Source of the DNA: Lachnospiraceae bacterium
GTDB lineage: Bacteria > Bacillota > Clostridia > Lachnospirales > Lachnospiraceae
Assembly (NCBI GenBank): GCA_910574805.1
Contig: CAJTCV010000014.1
Location: forward strand, 80,181-144,180
Direction: 5' to 3'
DNA length: 64,000 nt
How positions within the stretch are numbered: the first letter of the stretch is position 1; the number at the start of each line of letters is the position of its first letter. Below are positions 9,383 through 20,648 of the stretch, one piece after another. The notes under the pieces are model-generated. The model saw only the letters and a program-made list of their open reading frames with translations. It was not told the DNA's origin and did no database searches. A program made the translations under genes and the position numbers.

Positions 9383-9446
9383 GTGGGAGGGATATTTACC
9401 CACAGGGAATAGACCCGCCATTACCACAATAGGAGGTGCCTTAATC
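9383..9446 (+). promoter_or_regulatory. Structured leader of rplK, copy 1 of a recurring ribosomal-protein leader
   Basis: GTGGG (9383-9387) can pair with CCCAC (9399-9403). A GGG/CCC mini-hairpin with loop AATAGA follows, then GCCATTACCACAA and the AGGAGGT ribosome binding site. Nearly the same arrangement precedes rplA and a variant precedes rpsL. A translational control site is inferred. Confidence 0.55.
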
Positions 9447-9875
9447 ATGGCAAAAAAAGTTACAGGTTATATCAAATTACAGATTCCCGCGGGGAAGGCT
9501 ACGCCGGCTCCCCCGGTAGGTCCGGCACTTGGTCAGCATGGTGTGAACATCGTGCAGTTTACCAAGGAGTTCAATGCCAGGACTGCGGACCAGGGAGATA
9601 TGATCATCCCGGTCGTTATCACGGTGTATGCTGACAGAAGCTTCAGCTTTATTACCAAGACTCCGCCGGCAGCAGTATTACTGAAGAAGGCATGTGGACT
9701 GAAGACAGCATCTGCCAATTCCAAGAAAGACAAAGTCGCTACGATCAAGAGATCCGAGGTTCAGAAGATCGCGGAACTGAAGATGCCGGATCTCACAGCC
9801 GGAAGCCTGGATGCAGCCATCAGCATGATCGCCGGTACTGCAAGAAGCATGGGCATCACAGTAGTAGATGACTGA
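9447..9875 (+). CDS. rplK: 50S ribosomal protein L11
   Basis: 142 residues, normal for L11. It has the N-terminal proline-rich [20 protein letters not shown] and the C-terminal RNA-binding domain with [10 protein letters not shown] at the end. L11 forms the GTPase-associated centre and is needed for RelA activation. ATG with AGGAGG 10 nt upstream. Confidence 0.97.
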   Translation: MAKKVTGYIKLQIPAGKATPAPPVGPALGQHGVNIVQFTKEFNARTADQGDMIIPVVITVYADRSFSFITKTPPAAVLLKKACGLKTASANSKKDKVATIKRSEVQKIAELKMPDLTAGSLDAAISMIAGTARSMGITVVDD

Positions 9876-9895
9876 GACTGTTGCTGATAGACAGA

Positions 9896-9959
9896 GTGGG
9901 AGGGAGAATTACCCACAGGGCATAAACCCGCCATTACCACAAGGAGGTTAATGAAGATT
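9896..9959 (+). promoter_or_regulatory. Structured leader of rplA, copy 2 of the recurring leader
   Basis: GTGGG (9896-9900) pairs with CCCAC (9912-9916). Then CAGGG-CATAAA-CCC, GCCATTACCACAA and AAGGAGGT follow. It matches the rplK leader at nearly all positions across about 53 nt. Confidence 0.55.
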
Positions 9960-10649
9960 ATGAAACATGGTAAGAAATACGTTGAAGCTTTAAAATCCTA
10001 CGACAAGCTCACACAATATGACAGAGATGAAGCCATTACGCTGGTGAAGAAGCTGGCGGTGGCAAAATTTGACGAGACCATCGAGGCTCATATCAGGACC
10101 GGCTGCGACGGCCGTCACGCAGATCAGCAGATCCGCGGTGCGGTGGTACTGCCTCACGGAACCGGCAAGCAGGTGCGTGTACTGGTGTTCGCCAAGGGCG
10201 CGAAGGCTGACGAAGCACAGGCTGCAGGTGCAGAGTTCGTGGGCGCGGAAGAACTGGTGCCGAAGATCCAGGGCGGATGGCTGGATTTCGACGTCGTAGT
10301 TGCGACGCCGGATATGATGGGCGTTGTGGGACGTCTGGGCCGTGTACTGGGACCCAAGGGCCTCATGCCGAACCCGAAGGCCGGTACGGTGACCATGGAC
10401 GTGACCAAGGCGGTCAACGATATCAAAGCAGGTAAGATCGAGTACAGGCTCGACAAGACCAACATTATCCACGTGCCGATCGGAAAGGCTTCTTTCACCG
10501 AGGAGCAGTTAGCGGACAACTTCCAGACGCTTATGGATGCCATTAACAAGGCAAAGCCTGCCGCTGTCAAGGGCCAGTTCTTAAAGAGCGTAACTATCGC
10601 TCCCACCATGGGCCCGGGCGTGAAGGTGAATCCCATGAAGCTTTCTTAA
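9960..10649 (+). CDS. rplA: 50S ribosomal protein L1
   Basis: 229 residues from ATG 9960. The sequence has the L1 signatures [20 protein letters not shown] and [20 protein letters not shown] near residues 118-137. L1 forms the E-site stalk and can repress its own operon by binding a mimic of its rRNA site. Two in-frame ATGs are possible, 9951 and 9960. GGAGG at 9943-9947 is only 3 nt from the first and 12 nt from the second; I prefer 9960 because family members begin MKHGKKY. Confidence 0.95.
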   Translation: MKHGKKYVEALKSYDKLTQYDRDEAITLVKKLAVAKFDETIEAHIRTGCDGRHADQQIRGAVVLPHGTGKQVRVLVFAKGAKADEAQAAGAEFVGAEELVPKIQGGWLDFDVVVATPDMMGVVGRLGRVLGPKGLMPNPKAGTVTMDVTKAVNDIKAGKIEYRLDKTNIIHVPIGKASFTEEQLADNFQTLMDAINKAKPAAVKGQFLKSVTIAPTMGPGVKVNPMKLS

Positions 10650-10679
10650 AAGATTCAGAGAGAATTTTTAAAAAGCAGA

Positions 10680-10708
10680 TTGACATCCGCTATAGAATAT
10701 GTTATTTT
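10680..10708 (+). promoter_or_regulatory. Promoter of the rplJ-rplL unit
   Basis: A perfect TTGACA at 10680-10685 and TATTTT at 10703-10708 with a 17-bp spacer, 31 nt after rplA. Confidence 0.75.
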
Positions 10709-10714
10709 GAATTG

Positions 10715-10931
10715 CAGCGGGCCGTGCCGGAAGCAGAAGGCGCTGCCTGCGCACAATGTATGACTGCCCGAAGACAGCAGGTGCTGTAAAGCATAAGTTG
10801 CAAACGCCTGCCGAGGAAAGCATTCGTTTCTGGAATGACTTACGAAACCTCTGTGTCCCGGCACAGGGGTTTTGGTTTTCACAGGATTGATTCAGGTTGT
10901 CATCGGAAAATCTATAAGGAGGAAACCAGTC
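10715..10931 (+). ncRNA. L10 leader (ribosomal protein L10-L12 autoregulatory leader)
   Basis: The roughly 215-nt untranslated stretch between this promoter and rplJ is in the position of the known L10 leader, which binds L10-(L12)4. It contains several self-complementary segments and ends in a terminator-like hairpin (10848-10879) before the rplJ ribosome binding site, as expected for attenuation. Assignment is by position and architecture; I did not fold it. Confidence 0.7.
10848..10879 (+). terminator. Attenuator hairpin within the L10 leader
   Basis: An 8-bp stem (CCTCTGTG at 10848-10855 with CACAGGGG at 10862-10869, one G.U pair) is followed by TTTTGGTTTT. Confidence 0.75.
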
Positions 10932-11420
10932 ATGGCAAAAGTTGAACTGAAAAGACCGATCGTAGAAGAGATCGCTGCCAACCTGGAAGGCGCAGCCGGT
11001 GTCGTTCTCGTAGACCACTGCGGCCTGACCGTAGAGCAGGACACCCAGCTCCGTAAGCAGATGAGAGCAGAAGGGATCATCTACAAGGTCTATAAGAACA
11101 CCATGCTGAACTTCGCGATCAAGGGGACCGAGTTTGAGCCTCTGGCACAGCATCTGGAGGGACCGTCTGCAGTGGCGATCTCCAGGAACGATGCAACTGC
11201 TCCGGCAAGGATCATCGCGAATTTCGCCAAGACAGCGAACAAGCTGGAGATCAAAGCAGGTGTCGTGGAAGGCAACTACTATGATGCGAAGGGTATGACT
11301 GCCATTGCCAATGTACCGTCCAGAGAAGTTCTTCTGGGAAGACTTTTTGGCAGCATGAACAGTCCCATCGCAAACTTTGCCCGCGTGGTGAAACAGATCG
11401 CAGAGAGCAAAGAGGCGTAG
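10932..11420 (+). CDS. rplJ: 50S ribosomal protein L10
   Basis: 162 residues, starting MAKVELKRPIVEEIAANLEG. AGGAGG at 10918-10923 sets the ATG at 10932; a longer in-frame opening from 10872 would run through the attenuator and is rejected. L10 carries the L7/L12 dimers on the large subunit and represses its own mRNA through the leader upstream. The C-terminal helix ARVVKQIAESKEA region binds L12. Confidence 0.96.
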   Translation: MAKVELKRPIVEEIAANLEGAAGVVLVDHCGLTVEQDTQLRKQMRAEGIIYKVYKNTMLNFAIKGTEFEPLAQHLEGPSAVAISRNDATAPARIIANFAKTANKLEIKAGVVEGNYYDAKGMTAIANVPSREVLLGRLFGSMNSPIANFARVVKQIAESKEA

Positions 11421-11537
11421 AGAACAGGAACCTGCCCCGGGCGGGATCCGGCATCCTGTGGCGTCTGCCGGATGAGGCAGAGCATGGGAGAAGCTACATG
11501 ATCAGGAAAGAATACTACAATATGGAGGTAGATCAAA

Positions 11538-11915
11538 ATGGCAAAATTAACTACTGCAGAATTTATTGATGCAATCAAAGAGCTGACGGTATTAGAGTTA
11601 AATGAACTGGTAAAGGCATGTGAGGAAGAGTTCGGCGTATCTGCAGCAGCAGGCGTTGTTGCAGTTGCAGCAGCAGACGGCGGCGCAGCAGCAGCTGAGG
11701 AGAAGGATTCCTTCGATGTAGAGCTGACAGAGGTTGGCCCGAACAAGGTTAAGGTTATCAAAGTTGTCCGTGAAGCTACCGGTCTCGGCCTGAAAGAGGC
11801 AAAAGACGTGGTAGACGGTGCACCGAAGATCGTGAAAGAGGGCGCTTCCAAGGCTGAGGCTGAGGAGCTTAAGGCAAAACTGGAAGGCGAAGGCGCTAAG
11901 GTTACCTTAAAATAA
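11538..11915 (+). CDS. rplL: 50S ribosomal protein L7/L12
   Basis: 125 residues with the dimerising N terminus ([20 protein letters not shown]), an alanine-rich hinge near residues 35-53, and the factor-binding C-terminal domain with [16 protein letters not shown]. It recruits translation GTPases. GGAGG lies 10 nt upstream. The 117-nt gap after rplJ has G+C-rich self-complementary sequence that could tune L12 to L10 stoichiometry, but I see no clear terminator there. Confidence 0.97.
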   Translation: MAKLTTAEFIDAIKELTVLELNELVKACEEEFGVSAAAGVVAVAAADGGAAAAEEKDSFDVELTEVGPNKVKVIKVVREATGLGLKEAKDVVDGAPKIVKEGASKAEAEELKAKLEGEGAKVTLK

Positions 11916-11933
11916 TCAGACAAAAGATTCGGA

Positions 11934-11962
11934 GGGATATCGCACAGGCGGTATCCCTTTTT
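11934..11962 (+). terminator. Terminator after rplL
   Basis: A 10-bp stem (GGGATATCGC with GCGGTATCCC, one G.U pair) and a TTTTT run. rpoB then has its own promoter. Confidence 0.85.
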
Positions 11963-11996
11963 ACACTTTCTGCTTTCCGTTTTCTGGAAAAACTCG

Positions 11997-12025
11997 TTGA
12001 CAAGGGGAAAAGTTTGTGATATTAT
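11997..12025 (+). promoter_or_regulatory. Promoter of rpoB-rpoC
   Basis: Perfect TTGACA (11997-12002), 17-bp spacer, TATTAT (12020-12025). An open frame that begins in this promoter is therefore not the rpoB start. Confidence 0.85.
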
Positions 12026-12131
12026 GGACAATGCACTATTGTGGTTAGGTATGCTCTATACCTTGCCTGGTGTTTTGCAGCCATTTTATCGAGAAAATGC
12101 AGTTATCAAATATATAAGGGGTGAAATGTCA

Positions 12132-15100
12132 ATGGAAAAGAACAGAATCAAACCTGTCAGATCTGGCAAGAGCAGCAGGATGAGCTATTCGAGGAAAAAG
12201 GAAGTCCTTGAGATGCCGAATCTGATAGAGGTCCAGAGAGATTCCTACCAGTGGTTTCTGAACGAAGGGCTCCGCGAGGCATTTGCGGATATTTCTCCGA
12301 TCACGGACTACAGCGGGAAACTCAGCCTGGAGTTCACTGACTTTACGCTGGACAAAGAAGGTGCCAAGTACACGATCGATGAGTGTAAAGAACGGGACGC
12401 AACTTATGCCGCTCCTTTAAAAGTGCGGGTCCGTCTTTACAATAAAGAGATAGATGACATCACCGAGCATGAGATCTTTATGGGCGATCTGCCGCTGATG
12501 ACCGAGACCGGAACCTTCGTTATCAACGGAGCGGAGCGTGTCATAGTCAGCCAGTTGGTGCGGTCCCCCGGCATCTATTATGGCATTGACCATGATAAGG
12601 TTGGAAAGCTTCTGTTCTCCTGTACCGTGATCCCCAACCGCGGTGCATGGCTGGAATATGAGACAGATTCCAATGACGTATTCTATGTCCGCGTTGACAG
12701 AACCCGTAAGGTGCCGATCACGGTCCTGATCCGTGCGCTTGGCTACGGCACCAATGCAGAGATCCTGGAGATGTTCGGAGAAGAGCCGAAGATCGTGGCG
12801 TCCCTTGCCAAGGATACGGCAGAGAATTATCAGGAAGGACTTCTGGAACTGTACAAGAAGATCCGTCCAGGTGAGCCTCTTGCTGTGGAGAGTGCGGAGA
12901 GTCTGATCACCGGTATGTTTTTCGACCCCAGAAGATATGATCTTGCGAAGGTAGGCCGTTATAAATTTAACAAAAAATTATCCCTGAAAAACCGTATCCG
13001 CGGCCAGGTGCTGGCGGAGGATGTGGTGGATACTTCCACCGGCGAAGTGCTGGCGGAGGCAGGCACAAGAGTAGATGCGGTCCTGGCAGATGCGATTCAG
13101 GACAGCGGTGTGCCCTGCGTGTGGATCCGGGGGGAAGAGCGCAATATCAAGGTGCTCACCAACCGGATGGTGGATCTGAAGAAACATGTGGACTGTGAAC
13201 CGCGGGAGCTGGGAATCCGGGAGCTGGTATATTATCCGGTGCTCCAGAAACTCATGGAGGAATATACAGACCAGGAGGAACTGAAGGAAGCCATCAAAAG
13301 GGATGCGTCGGAGCTGGTGCCCAAGCATATTACCAAAGATGATATCCTGGCGTCCATCAACTACAACATGCATCTGGAGTATGGGCTCGGGAATGCGGAT
13401 GATATCGACCATCTGGGCAACCGCCGGATCCGTGCGGTGGGCGAGCTGCTTCAGAATCAGTACCGGATCGGTCTCTCCCGTCTGGAGAGAGTGGTGCGGG
13501 AGCGTATGACAACCCAGGATACAGAGGGGATCACGCCTCAGTCTCTGATCAATATCAAACCGGTGACGGCATCGGTGAAGGAGTTCTTTGGATCTTCCCA
13601 GCTGTCCCAGTTCATGGATCAGAACAATCCGCTGGGTGAATTAACGCATAAAAGGCGCCTGTCGGCACTGGGACCGGGCGGTCTGTCCCGTGACCGTGCG
13701 GGCTTTGAGGTCCGTGACGTGCATTATTCCCATTATGGGAGAATGTGTCCCATAGAGACGCCGGAGGGTCCCAACATCGGTCTGATCAACTCGCTCGCAT
13801 GCTATGCGCGGATCAACGAGTATGGCTTTGTGGAAGCACCCTACCGGAAGATCGACAAGTCAGACCCGAAGAATCCAAGAGTAACGGAGGATGTGGTCTA
13901 TATGACCGCGGATGAAGAGGACAATTATCATGTGGCGCAGGCGAACGAGCCTCTGGATGAGAACGGGTATTTTGTGAGAAACAACGTATCCGGCCGCTAT
14001 CGGGAAGAGACGCAGGAATATGAGAAGACCATGTTTGATTTCATGGACGTGTCTCCGAAGATGGTGTTTTCCGTGGCAACGGCGCTGATCCCGTTCCTGG
14101 AGAACGACGATGCCAACCGTGCGCTTATGGGCTCCAACATGCAGCGTCAGGCCGTGCCGCTGATGCTGACCGAGACTCCGGTGGTGGGGACCGGTATGGA
14201 GGAAAAGACGGCAGTGGACTCCGGTGTGTGTGTGATCGCCAGAAATTCCGGCGTGGTGGAGCGTTCCGTATCCAATGAGATCGTGGTGCGTCTGGATAAC
14301 GGTGTGCGGGATACCTATCACCTGACCAAGTTTACCCGGAGCAACCAGAGCAACTGCTACAATCAGAGACCCATCGTTTTCAAGGGGGACCGGGTGGAGG
14401 CAGGACAGGTGATCGCAGACGGTCCGTCCACTTCCAACGGTGAGATCGCTCTGGGCAAGAACCCGCTGATCGGATTCATGACCTGGGAAGGCTATAACTA
14501 TGAGGATGCGGTCCTGTTAAGTGAGAGACTGGTTATGGATGACGTCTATACGTCGATCCATATTGAAGAATATGAAGCAGAAGCCCGCGACACCAAGCTG
14601 GGGCCGGAAGAGATCACCCGGGATGTACCGGGGGTGGGCGATGATGCGCTGAAGGATCTGGACAGCAGAGGTATCATCCGCGTAGGTGCGGAGGTCCGTG
14701 CCGGAGATATCCTGGTGGGTAAGGTGACGCCCAAGGGAGAGACCGAGCTGACCGCAGAGGAGAGACTTCTGCGGGCGATCTTCGGCGAGAAGGCGCGGGA
14801 AGTCCGCGATACCTCCCTGAAGGTACCCCACGGGGAATACGGCATCGTTGTGGATGCCAAAGTGTTTACCAGAGAGAACGGAGATGAACTGTCTCCGGGC
14901 GTGAATCAGGCTGTCCGTATCTATATTGCCCAGAAGAGAAAGATCTCTGTGGGTGACAAGATGGCAGGACGCCATGGCAACAAGGGTGTGGTCTCCCGTG
15001 TGCTTCCGGTGGAGGATATGCCGTTCCTTCCCAACGGGCGTCCCCTGGACATCGTTCTGAACCCCCTGGGTGTGCCGTCCCGTATGAATATCGGACAGGT

Positions 15101-15983
15101 TCTGGAGATCCATCTGAGCCTTGCGGCAAAGGCGCTGGGCTTCAATGTGGCAACTCCGGTCTTTGACGGTGCCAACGAGAATGACATTATGGACACTCTG
15201 GATCTGGCGAATGATTATGTCAACCTTGACTGGAATGAATTTAAGGCAAAGCATGAGCAGGAGCTGCTTCCGGAGGTTATGGATTATCTGTATGAAAACA
15301 GAGAGCACAGAAAGCTCTGGAAGGGTGTACCCATTTCCCGCGACGGGAAAGTACGTCTGCGGGACGGACGGACAGGCGAGTATTTCGACAGTCCGGTCAC
15401 CATCGGCCACATGCATTATCTGAAGCTTCATCATCTGGTGGACGACAAGATCCATGCACGTTCCACCGGACCCTACTCTCTCGTCACCCAGCAGCCTCTG
15501 GGCGGCAAGGCGCAGTTTGGCGGCCAGCGTTTTGGAGAGATGGAGGTGTGGGCGCTGGAAGCATACGGCGCATCCTACACCCTGCAGGAGATTCTGACCG
15601 TGAAGTCAGATGATGTCATCGGACGTGTGAAGACCTACGAAGCGATCATTAAGGGCGACAATATCCCGGAATCGGGTATTCCTGAATCCTTTAAGGTGCT
15701 GCTGAAAGAGCTGCAGTCCCTGGGACTGGATGTGCGCGTGCTCAGAGATGACAACACGGAAGTGGAGATCATGGAGAGCAGCGAATACGGGGATGTGGAC
15801 ATCCGTTCCATCCTGGAAAGCGACAGCAAACGCTACAACCGCGAGGAAAATGAATCTTTCGGAGCCTTCGGCTACAGCAAACAGGAGTTCGAGGGAGATG
15901 AACTGGTCGATGTGGAGGAAGACAGCACAGAAGAAGAGGATATGGATCCTCTGGATCTGGACGAAGAGATTGATTATGAATAG
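12132..15983 (+). CDS. rpoB: DNA-directed RNA polymerase subunit beta
   Basis: 1283 residues from ATG 12132 (MEKNRIKP). An ATG two codons earlier (12126) is possible. AAGGGG at 12116-12121 is 10 nt from 12132. The rifampicin cluster reads [13 protein letters not shown] and [13 protein letters not shown], with the Asp, His and Ser residues of sensitive enzymes, so no resistance mutation is visible there. The C terminus is strongly acidic, with DEEID at the end. It is transcribed from its own promoter after the rplL terminator, with rpoC 12 nt downstream. Confidence 0.97.
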   Translation: MEKNRIKPVRSGKSSRMSYSRKKEVLEMPNLIEVQRDSYQWFLNEGLREAFADISPITDYSGKLSLEFTDFTLDKEGAKYTIDECKERDATYAAPLKVRVRLYNKEIDDITEHEIFMGDLPLMTETGTFVINGAERVIVSQLVRSPGIYYGIDHDKVGKLLFSCTVIPNRGAWLEYETDSNDVFYVRVDRTRKVPITVLIRALGYGTNAEILEMFGEEPKIVASLAKDTAENYQEGLLELYKKIRPGEPLAVESAESLITGMFFDPRRYDLAKVGRYKFNKKLSLKNRIRGQVLAEDVVDTSTGEVLAEAGTRVDAVLADAIQDSGVPCVWIRGEERNIKVLTNRMVDLKKHVDCEPRELGIRELVYYPVLQKLMEEYTDQEELKEAIKRDASELVPKHITKDDILASINYNMHLEYGLGNADDIDHLGNRRIRAVGELLQNQYRIGLSRLERVVRERMTTQDTEGITPQSLINIKPVTASVKEFFGSSQLSQFMDQNNPLGELTHKRRLSALGPGGLSRDRAGFEVRDVHYSHYGRMCPIETPEGPNIGLINSLACYARINEYGFVEAPYRKIDKSDPKNPRVTEDVVYMTADEEDNYHVAQANEPLDENGYFVRNNVSGRYREETQEYEKTMFDFMDVSPKMVFSVATALIPFLENDDANRALMGSNMQRQAVPLMLTETPVVGTGMEEKTAVDSGVCVIARNSGVVERSVSNEIVVRLDNGVRDTYHLTKFTRSNQSNCYNQRPIVFKGDRVEAGQVIADGPSTSNGEIALGKNPLIGFMTWEGYNYEDAVLLSERLVMDDVYTSIHIEEYEAEARDTKLGPEEITRDVPGVGDDALKDLDSRGIIRVGAEVRAGDILVGKVTPKGETELTAEERLLRAIFGEKAREVRDTSLKVPHGEYGIVVDAKVFTRENGDELSPGVNQAVRIYIAQKRKISVGDKMAGRHGNKGVVSRVLPVEDMPFLPNGRPLDIVLNPLGVPSRMNIGQVLEIHLSLAAKALGFNVATPVFDGANENDIMDTLDLANDYVNLDWNEFKAKHEQELLPEVMDYLYENREHRKLWKGVPISRDGKVRLRDGRTGEYFDSPVTIGHMHYLKLHHLVDDKIHARSTGPYSLVTQQPLGGKAQFGGQRFGEMEVWALEAYGASYTLQEILTVKSDDVIGRVKTYEAIIKGDNIPESGIPESFKVLLKELQSLGLDVRVLRDDNTEVEIMESSEYGDVDIRSILESDSKRYNREENESFGAFGYSKQEFEGDELVDVEEDSTEEEDMDPLDLDEEIDYE

Positions 15984-15995
15984 GAGGTGCCGTTC

Positions 15996-18900
15996 ATGCC
16001 GGAAACAACGAATAACGAGGTCTATCAGCCGATGACCTTTGATGCGATCAAGATAGGCCTTGCATCCCCGGAGACGATCAGGGAGTGGTCAAGGGGAGAA
16101 GTGAAGAAGCCGGAGACCATCAATTACAGGACACTGAAGCCGGAGAAGGACGGTCTGTTCTGCGAGAAGATCTTCGGACCGAGCAAGGACTGGGAGTGCC
16201 ACTGCGGAAAATATAAAAAGATCCGCTACAAAGGCGTGGTCTGCGACCGGTGCGGCGTGGAAGTCACCAAATCCAATGTCCGCCGGGAACGGATGGGCCA
16301 TATCGAGCTGGCGGCGCCGGTGTCCCATATCTGGTATTTCAAGGGGATTCCCAGCCGTATGGGGCTGATCCTGGATCTGTCTCCCAGAACGCTGGAGAAG
16401 GTCCTGTACTTTGCCTCCTATATTGTACTGGATCCCGGTAAGACAGAGCTTTTATATAAACAGGTGCTCTCCGAGAAAGAGTATCAGGATATGCGGGAAA
16501 AGTACCCGGAAGCAGGTGCTTTCCGCGTGGGCATGGGAGCAGAGTCCATCAAGGAGCTTCTTGCTTCCATCGATCTGGAAAAGGATTCGGAGGAATTAAA
16601 AGCAGGACTTAAGAATGCCTCCGGACAGAAGCGCGCCCGCATCATCAAGCGGCTGGAAGTGGTGGAGGCTTTCCGGGGCTCCGGAAACAAGCCGGAATGG
16701 ATGATCATGGATGCGATTCCGGTGATCCCGCCGGATCTGCGGCCCATGGTGCAGCTGGACGGCGGACGTTTTGCCACCTCTGACCTGAATGATCTGTACA
16801 GAAGGATCATCAACCGCAACAACCGTCTCCAGAGGCTTCTGGATCTGGGGGCGCCGGATATCATCGTCCGCAATGAGAAGCGCATGCTTCAGGAAGCGGT
16901 GGACGCCCTGATTGACAACGGCAGAAGAGGCCGTCCGGTCACAGGACCGGGCAACCGGGCTCTGAAATCCCTGTCCGACATGCTGAAAGGAAAATCCGGC
17001 CGTTTCCGTCAGAATCTGCTGGGAAAACGTGTGGACTATTCCGGCCGTTCCGTTATCGTGGTGGGGCCGGAGCTGAAGATCTATCAGTGCGGTCTTCCCA
17101 AGGAGATGGCCATTGAACTGTTCAAGCCCTTTGTTATGAAGGAGCTGGTGGCCAACGGCTCGGCCCACAACATCAAGAGCGCCAAGAAGATGGTGGAACG
17201 CCTGCAGACCGAGGTGTGGGATGTGCTGGAGGAAGTCATCAAGGAGCATCCGGTGATGCTGAACCGTGCGCCTACCCTGCACCGTCTGGGTATCCAGGCA
17301 TTTGAGCCGATCCTGGTGGAAGGCAAGGCCATCAAGCTGCATCCGCTGGTGTGTACCGCGTTCAATGCAGACTTTGACGGTGACCAGATGGCAGTCCATC
17401 TGCCCCTGTCCGTGGAGGCTCAGGCAGAGTGCCGGTTTCTGCTGCTTTCGCCCAATAACCTTCTGAAGCCTTCCGACGGCGGTCCCGTGGCGGTTCCGTC
17501 GCAGGATATGGTCCTTGGTATCTATTACCTGACCCAGGAGAGACCGGGGGCGCTGGGAGAAGGAAAGGCATTCCGGAATGTCAACGAGGCGATTCTGGCT
17601 TATGAGAACGGTGCGCTGACGCTCCAGAGCCGGATCAAGGTCCGGGTCAGCAAGAAGCGTCCGGATGACACCTGGATCCACAGCACGGAGGAATCCACGC
17701 TGGGCCGTTTCATTTTCAATGAAATCCTTCCCCAGGATCTGGGATTTGTGGACCGGAGCATCCCGGGCAACGAGCTGAAACTGGAAGTGGATTTCCACGT
17801 GGGCAAAAAGGGACTGAAGCAGATCCTTGAGAAGGTCATCAATACCCATGGCGCCACAAGGACGGCGGAAGTGCTGGATGATATCAAGTCCATGGGATAT
17901 AAATATTCCACCAGAGCGGCCATGACCGTATCCATCTCGGATATGACCGTGCCGCCGGAGAAGCCTGAGCTGATCAAAAAAGCACAGGATACGGTGGATA
18001 AGATCACCCGCAATTACAAGCGCGGCAAGATCACGGAAGAAGAACGTTACAAAGAGGTCGTAGAGACCTGGAAAGAGACCGATGCGGTGCTGACCAAGGC
18101 GCTCCTGGACGGTCTTGATAAATACAACAATATTTATATGATGGCGGATTCCGGAGCCCGCGGTTCCGACAAGCAGATCAAACAGCTCGCCGGCATGCGC
18201 GGACTGATGGCGGATACCACCGGACATACCATCGAGCTGCCCATCAAATCCAATTTCCGTGAGGGACTGGACGTACTGGAATATTTCATGTCTGCTCACG
18301 GTGCAAGAAAGGGTCTGTCTGATACGGCTCTTCGTACGGCGGACTCCGGATACCTGACCAGGCGTCTGGTAGATGTGTCTCAGGAGCTGATCGTACGTGA
18401 GATGGACTGTAACGAAGGAAAAGACGCGGAGATCCCGGGCATGGAGGTCAGCGCGTTTACGGACGGCAAGGAGTTGATCGAGTCCCTGCAGGAACGGATC
18501 ACCGGCCGTTTTACCTGTGAGGATATCTGTGACAAGGACGGCAATGTCATTGTAAAAGCGAACCATATGATTACACCCAGACGGGCGGCCGCTGTGGTGA
18601 ACTATGGAGTAGATAAGGACGGAAAACCCTTTGACCGGATCAAGATCCGTACAGCGCTTACCTGCCGTTCCCATATCGGCGTCTGTGCCAAATGCTACGG
18701 TGCCAACATGGCCACAGGCGAGGCCGTGCAGGTGGGTGAGACCGTTGGTATCATCGCCGCTCAGTCCATCGGTGAGCCGGGTACCCAGCTGACCATGCGT
18801 ACGTTCCATACGGGCGGCGTGGCAGGCGGCGATATCACCCAGGGTCTTCCCCGTGTGGAGGAGCTTTTCGAGGCGAGAAAGCCAAAGGGTCTTGCGATTG

Positions 18901-19751
18901 TTACGGAAATCGCAGGTGTTGCCTCCATTAATGACATGAAAAAGAAACGGGAGATCATCGTCAGCAATACCGAATCCGGAGAGGCGAAGACCTACCTGAT
19001 TCCTTTTGATTCCCGGATCAAGATTCTGGACGGGAGTTATGTGGAGGCAGGCGATGCCCTCACGGAAGGAAGCATTAACCCTCATGATATTCTGAAGATC
19101 AAGGGCGTGCGTGCCGTACAGGATTACCTGCTGCAGGAGGTGCAGAGAGTGTACCGTCTGCAGGGTGTGGAGATCAATGACAAGCATATCGAGATGATTG
19201 TCCGTCAGATGCTGAAGAAGATCCGCATTGAAGATAACGGGGACAGCGATTTCCTTCCGGGCACTCTTGTGGATATTCTGGAGTATGAGGATATGAACGA
19301 GAAGCTGACGGAGGAGGGAAAGCTTCCGGCGGACGGAAAACAGGTGCTGCTTGGAATCACCAAGGCTTCCCTCGCCACCAATTCCTTCCTGTCTGCCGCC
19401 TCCTTCCAGGAGACCACCAAGGTACTGACGGAAGCGGCCATTAAGGGTAAGGTGGATCCGTTGATCGGTCTGAAAGAAAATGTCATCATCGGAAAACTGA
19501 TTCCGGCAGGCACCGGCATGAAGCGCTACCGGGATGTGAAGCTGAACACGGACCTGGAGGAAGATGATTCCCTGGAGGTCAGCGAGGAAGCAGAAGAAGA
19601 ACCGGCGGAGACTTTCACAGAAGAGCAGGAGGAAGAGACCTTTGACGAAGGAGAAGACATGGATGCAGAAGACGGAATGGACGATGCAGACATGGATGAC
19701 CCGGAGGAAGATGAGGAAGAAGAACTCCTGGAGCTGACAGAAGAGGAATAA
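15996..19751 (+). CDS. rpoC: DNA-directed RNA polymerase subunit beta'
   Basis: 1251 residues. The N-terminal zinc ribbon is CHCGK...CDRCG, and the catalytic Mg-binding loop NADFDGDQM lies near residues 456-464. A second cysteine cluster ([13 protein letters not shown]) lies in the C-terminal half. The start is ATG 15996, with AGGAGG at 15982-15987; the GTG at 15987 in the same frame overlaps the ribosome binding site and is rejected. The last 60 residues are very acidic (runs of Glu and Asp), as in related Clostridia. Confidence 0.97.
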   Translation: MPETTNNEVYQPMTFDAIKIGLASPETIREWSRGEVKKPETINYRTLKPEKDGLFCEKIFGPSKDWECHCGKYKKIRYKGVVCDRCGVEVTKSNVRRERMGHIELAAPVSHIWYFKGIPSRMGLILDLSPRTLEKVLYFASYIVLDPGKTELLYKQVLSEKEYQDMREKYPEAGAFRVGMGAESIKELLASIDLEKDSEELKAGLKNASGQKRARIIKRLEVVEAFRGSGNKPEWMIMDAIPVIPPDLRPMVQLDGGRFATSDLNDLYRRIINRNNRLQRLLDLGAPDIIVRNEKRMLQEAVDALIDNGRRGRPVTGPGNRALKSLSDMLKGKSGRFRQNLLGKRVDYSGRSVIVVGPELKIYQCGLPKEMAIELFKPFVMKELVANGSAHNIKSAKKMVERLQTEVWDVLEEVIKEHPVMLNRAPTLHRLGIQAFEPILVEGKAIKLHPLVCTAFNADFDGDQMAVHLPLSVEAQAECRFLLLSPNNLLKPSDGGPVAVPSQDMVLGIYYLTQERPGALGEGKAFRNVNEAILAYENGALTLQSRIKVRVSKKRPDDTWIHSTEESTLGRFIFNEILPQDLGFVDRSIPGNELKLEVDFHVGKKGLKQILEKVINTHGATRTAEVLDDIKSMGYKYSTRAAMTVSISDMTVPPEKPELIKKAQDTVDKITRNYKRGKITEEERYKEVVETWKETDAVLTKALLDGLDKYNNIYMMADSGARGSDKQIKQLAGMRGLMADTTGHTIELPIKSNFREGLDVLEYFMSAHGARKGLSDTALRTADSGYLTRRLVDVSQELIVREMDCNEGKDAEIPGMEVSAFTDGKELIESLQERITGRFTCEDICDKDGNVIVKANHMITPRRAAAVVNYGVDKDGKPFDRIKIRTALTCRSHIGVCAKCYGANMATGEAVQVGETVGIIAAQSIGEPGTQLTMRTFHTGGVAGGDITQGLPRVEELFEARKPKGLAIVTEIAGVASINDMKKKREIIVSNTESGEAKTYLIPFDSRIKILDGSYVEAGDALTEGSINPHDILKIKGVRAVQDYLLQEVQRVYRLQGVEINDKHIEMIVRQMLKKIRIEDNGDSDFLPGTLVDILEYEDMNEKLTEEGKLPADGKQVLLGITKASLATNSFLSAASFQETTKVLTEAAIKGKVDPLIGLKENVIIGKLIPAGTGMKRYRDVKLNTDLEEDDSLEVSEEAEEEPAETFTEEQEEETFDEGEDMDAEDGMDDADMDDPEEDEEEELLELTEEE

Positions 19752-19768
19752 AGAGATTATATACAGGG

Positions 19769-19807
19769 AAAGAGGATAGCCGCATGGACGGGTATCCTCT
19801 TTCTTTC
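19769..19807 (+). terminator. Terminator after rpoC
   Basis: AAAGAGGATA pairs with TATCCTCTTT around a short loop with a CCG/CGG extension and one mismatch; a T-rich tail follows. It may also serve the convergent VanZ-like gene. Confidence 0.8.
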
Positions 19808-19844
19808 ATGAAAAGCATATATCATGACTGAACCCGGGAGAAGC

Positions 19845-20363
19845 TCAGCGTTTCCGTCTCTTTGCCAGCGGTCGAAAGATGGTCATACGTCCGATGAAAC
19901 AAAAGAACTGCACCATCAGGACACCGGCCAGCACGCCGATGCTGTCGATCCCCACGTCTTTTCTGGAAGGTCCCCGGCCGGCCACGAAGGACTGATGATA
20001 TTCGTCCAGCGCGGCAAAGCCCACACAGAAGCCGCCTGCCAGAAGCGGCAGCCACAGCCCCCGTACGCCGTAGACATAGAGCGGAAAGGAGACGGACACT
20101 GCCAGCAGAAAATATTCAGTCATATGCGCCAGCTTCCGGACCGGATAATGGATTCTTTCTATGTAATAATCCATATCACTTCCGGACCAGTGCAGATCGA
20201 AGGCTTCATTGGCAGATTCTACGATGATCTCGCTGACCCTGTAGCTTAAGTTTCCGGAGACTGTTCCGCTCTGGGAAGAAAAAGAGAAGATCAGGTACAT
20301 CATGAATATTGCGGGCAGAAAAGAAAAAGGTTTCAAAAGCGCCCTTAAAAATGCTTTTAACAT
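19845..20363 (-). CDS. VanZ-like family membrane protein
   Basis: 172 residues with four or five hydrophobic helices. The VanZ-like pattern is clear: SFSSQSG after the first helix, RKLAHMTEYFLLA in the middle, and DEYHQSFVAGRGPSRKDVGIDSIG near residues 118-141. VanZ itself gives teicoplanin resistance in enterococci, but most chromosomal homologues have no known role. It is a single gene convergent to rpoC and divergent from rpsL, so its promoter region overlaps that of rpsL. Confidence 0.85.
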   Translation of the reverse strand: MLKAFLRALLKPFSFLPAIFMMYLIFSFSSQSGTVSGNLSYRVSEIIVESANEAFDLHWSGSDMDYYIERIHYPVRKLAHMTEYFLLAVSVSFPLYVYGVRGLWLPLLAGGFCVGFAALDEYHQSFVAGRGPSRKDVGIDSIGVLAGVLMVQFFCFIGRMTIFRPLAKRRKR

Positions 20364-20500
20364 GTAAGATGACTCCTTTTTAAAATTTGCCTTATCATAG
20401 CACCAAAGAGATGCGGTGTCCAGCGAATTAAGAGAATCCTAAGAAACGGATTGTTTTATCAGGTTCCGGACTGCAAAATATGTGAATTGCGCAAAACCGC

Positions 20501-20529
20501 TTGACAAGGCAAAGGGGATTATATATAAT
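20501..20529 (+). promoter_or_regulatory. Promoter of the rpsL-rpsG-fusA operon
   Basis: Perfect TTGACA (20501-20506), 17-bp spacer and perfect TATAAT (20524-20529). Confidence 0.9.
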
Positions 20530-20589
20530 AATCAGGCATGCGTGCAGGACACGGGTGCTTTTCAGCGAGTCTGAAAGAACAGCAGTCAT

Positions 20590-20648
20590 GGTAAGGACTC
20601 TTACCGTCGCAGGATAAACCTGCCACAAATATGCAGGAGGTGAAAGGA
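20590..20648 (+). promoter_or_regulatory. Structured leader of rpsL, variant of the rplK/rplA leader
   Basis: Two perfect hairpins: GGTAAG-GACT-CTTACC (20590-20605) and GCAGG-ATAAA-CCTGC (20609-20623). CACAAATATGC and the AGGAGGTG ribosome binding site follow. The order, the ATAAA loop and the GCCA/CACAA linker match the rplK and rplA leaders, while the stem bases differ. Confidence 0.6.

Noticed and set aside
11997..12131. N-terminal extension of rpoB beginning at 11997
   Set aside because: It starts in the -35 box of a near-perfect promoter and adds 45 residues absent from the family.
13585..13682. Rifampicin-resistance substitution in rpoB
   Set aside because: All residues of the cluster that I can compare are the sensitive form. 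The streptomycin-related lysines of S12 are likewise unchanged.
16596..19187. An 863-codon minus-strand open frame
   Set aside because: It is antisense to rpoC, has no protein family signal and ignores the intact RNA polymerase frame.
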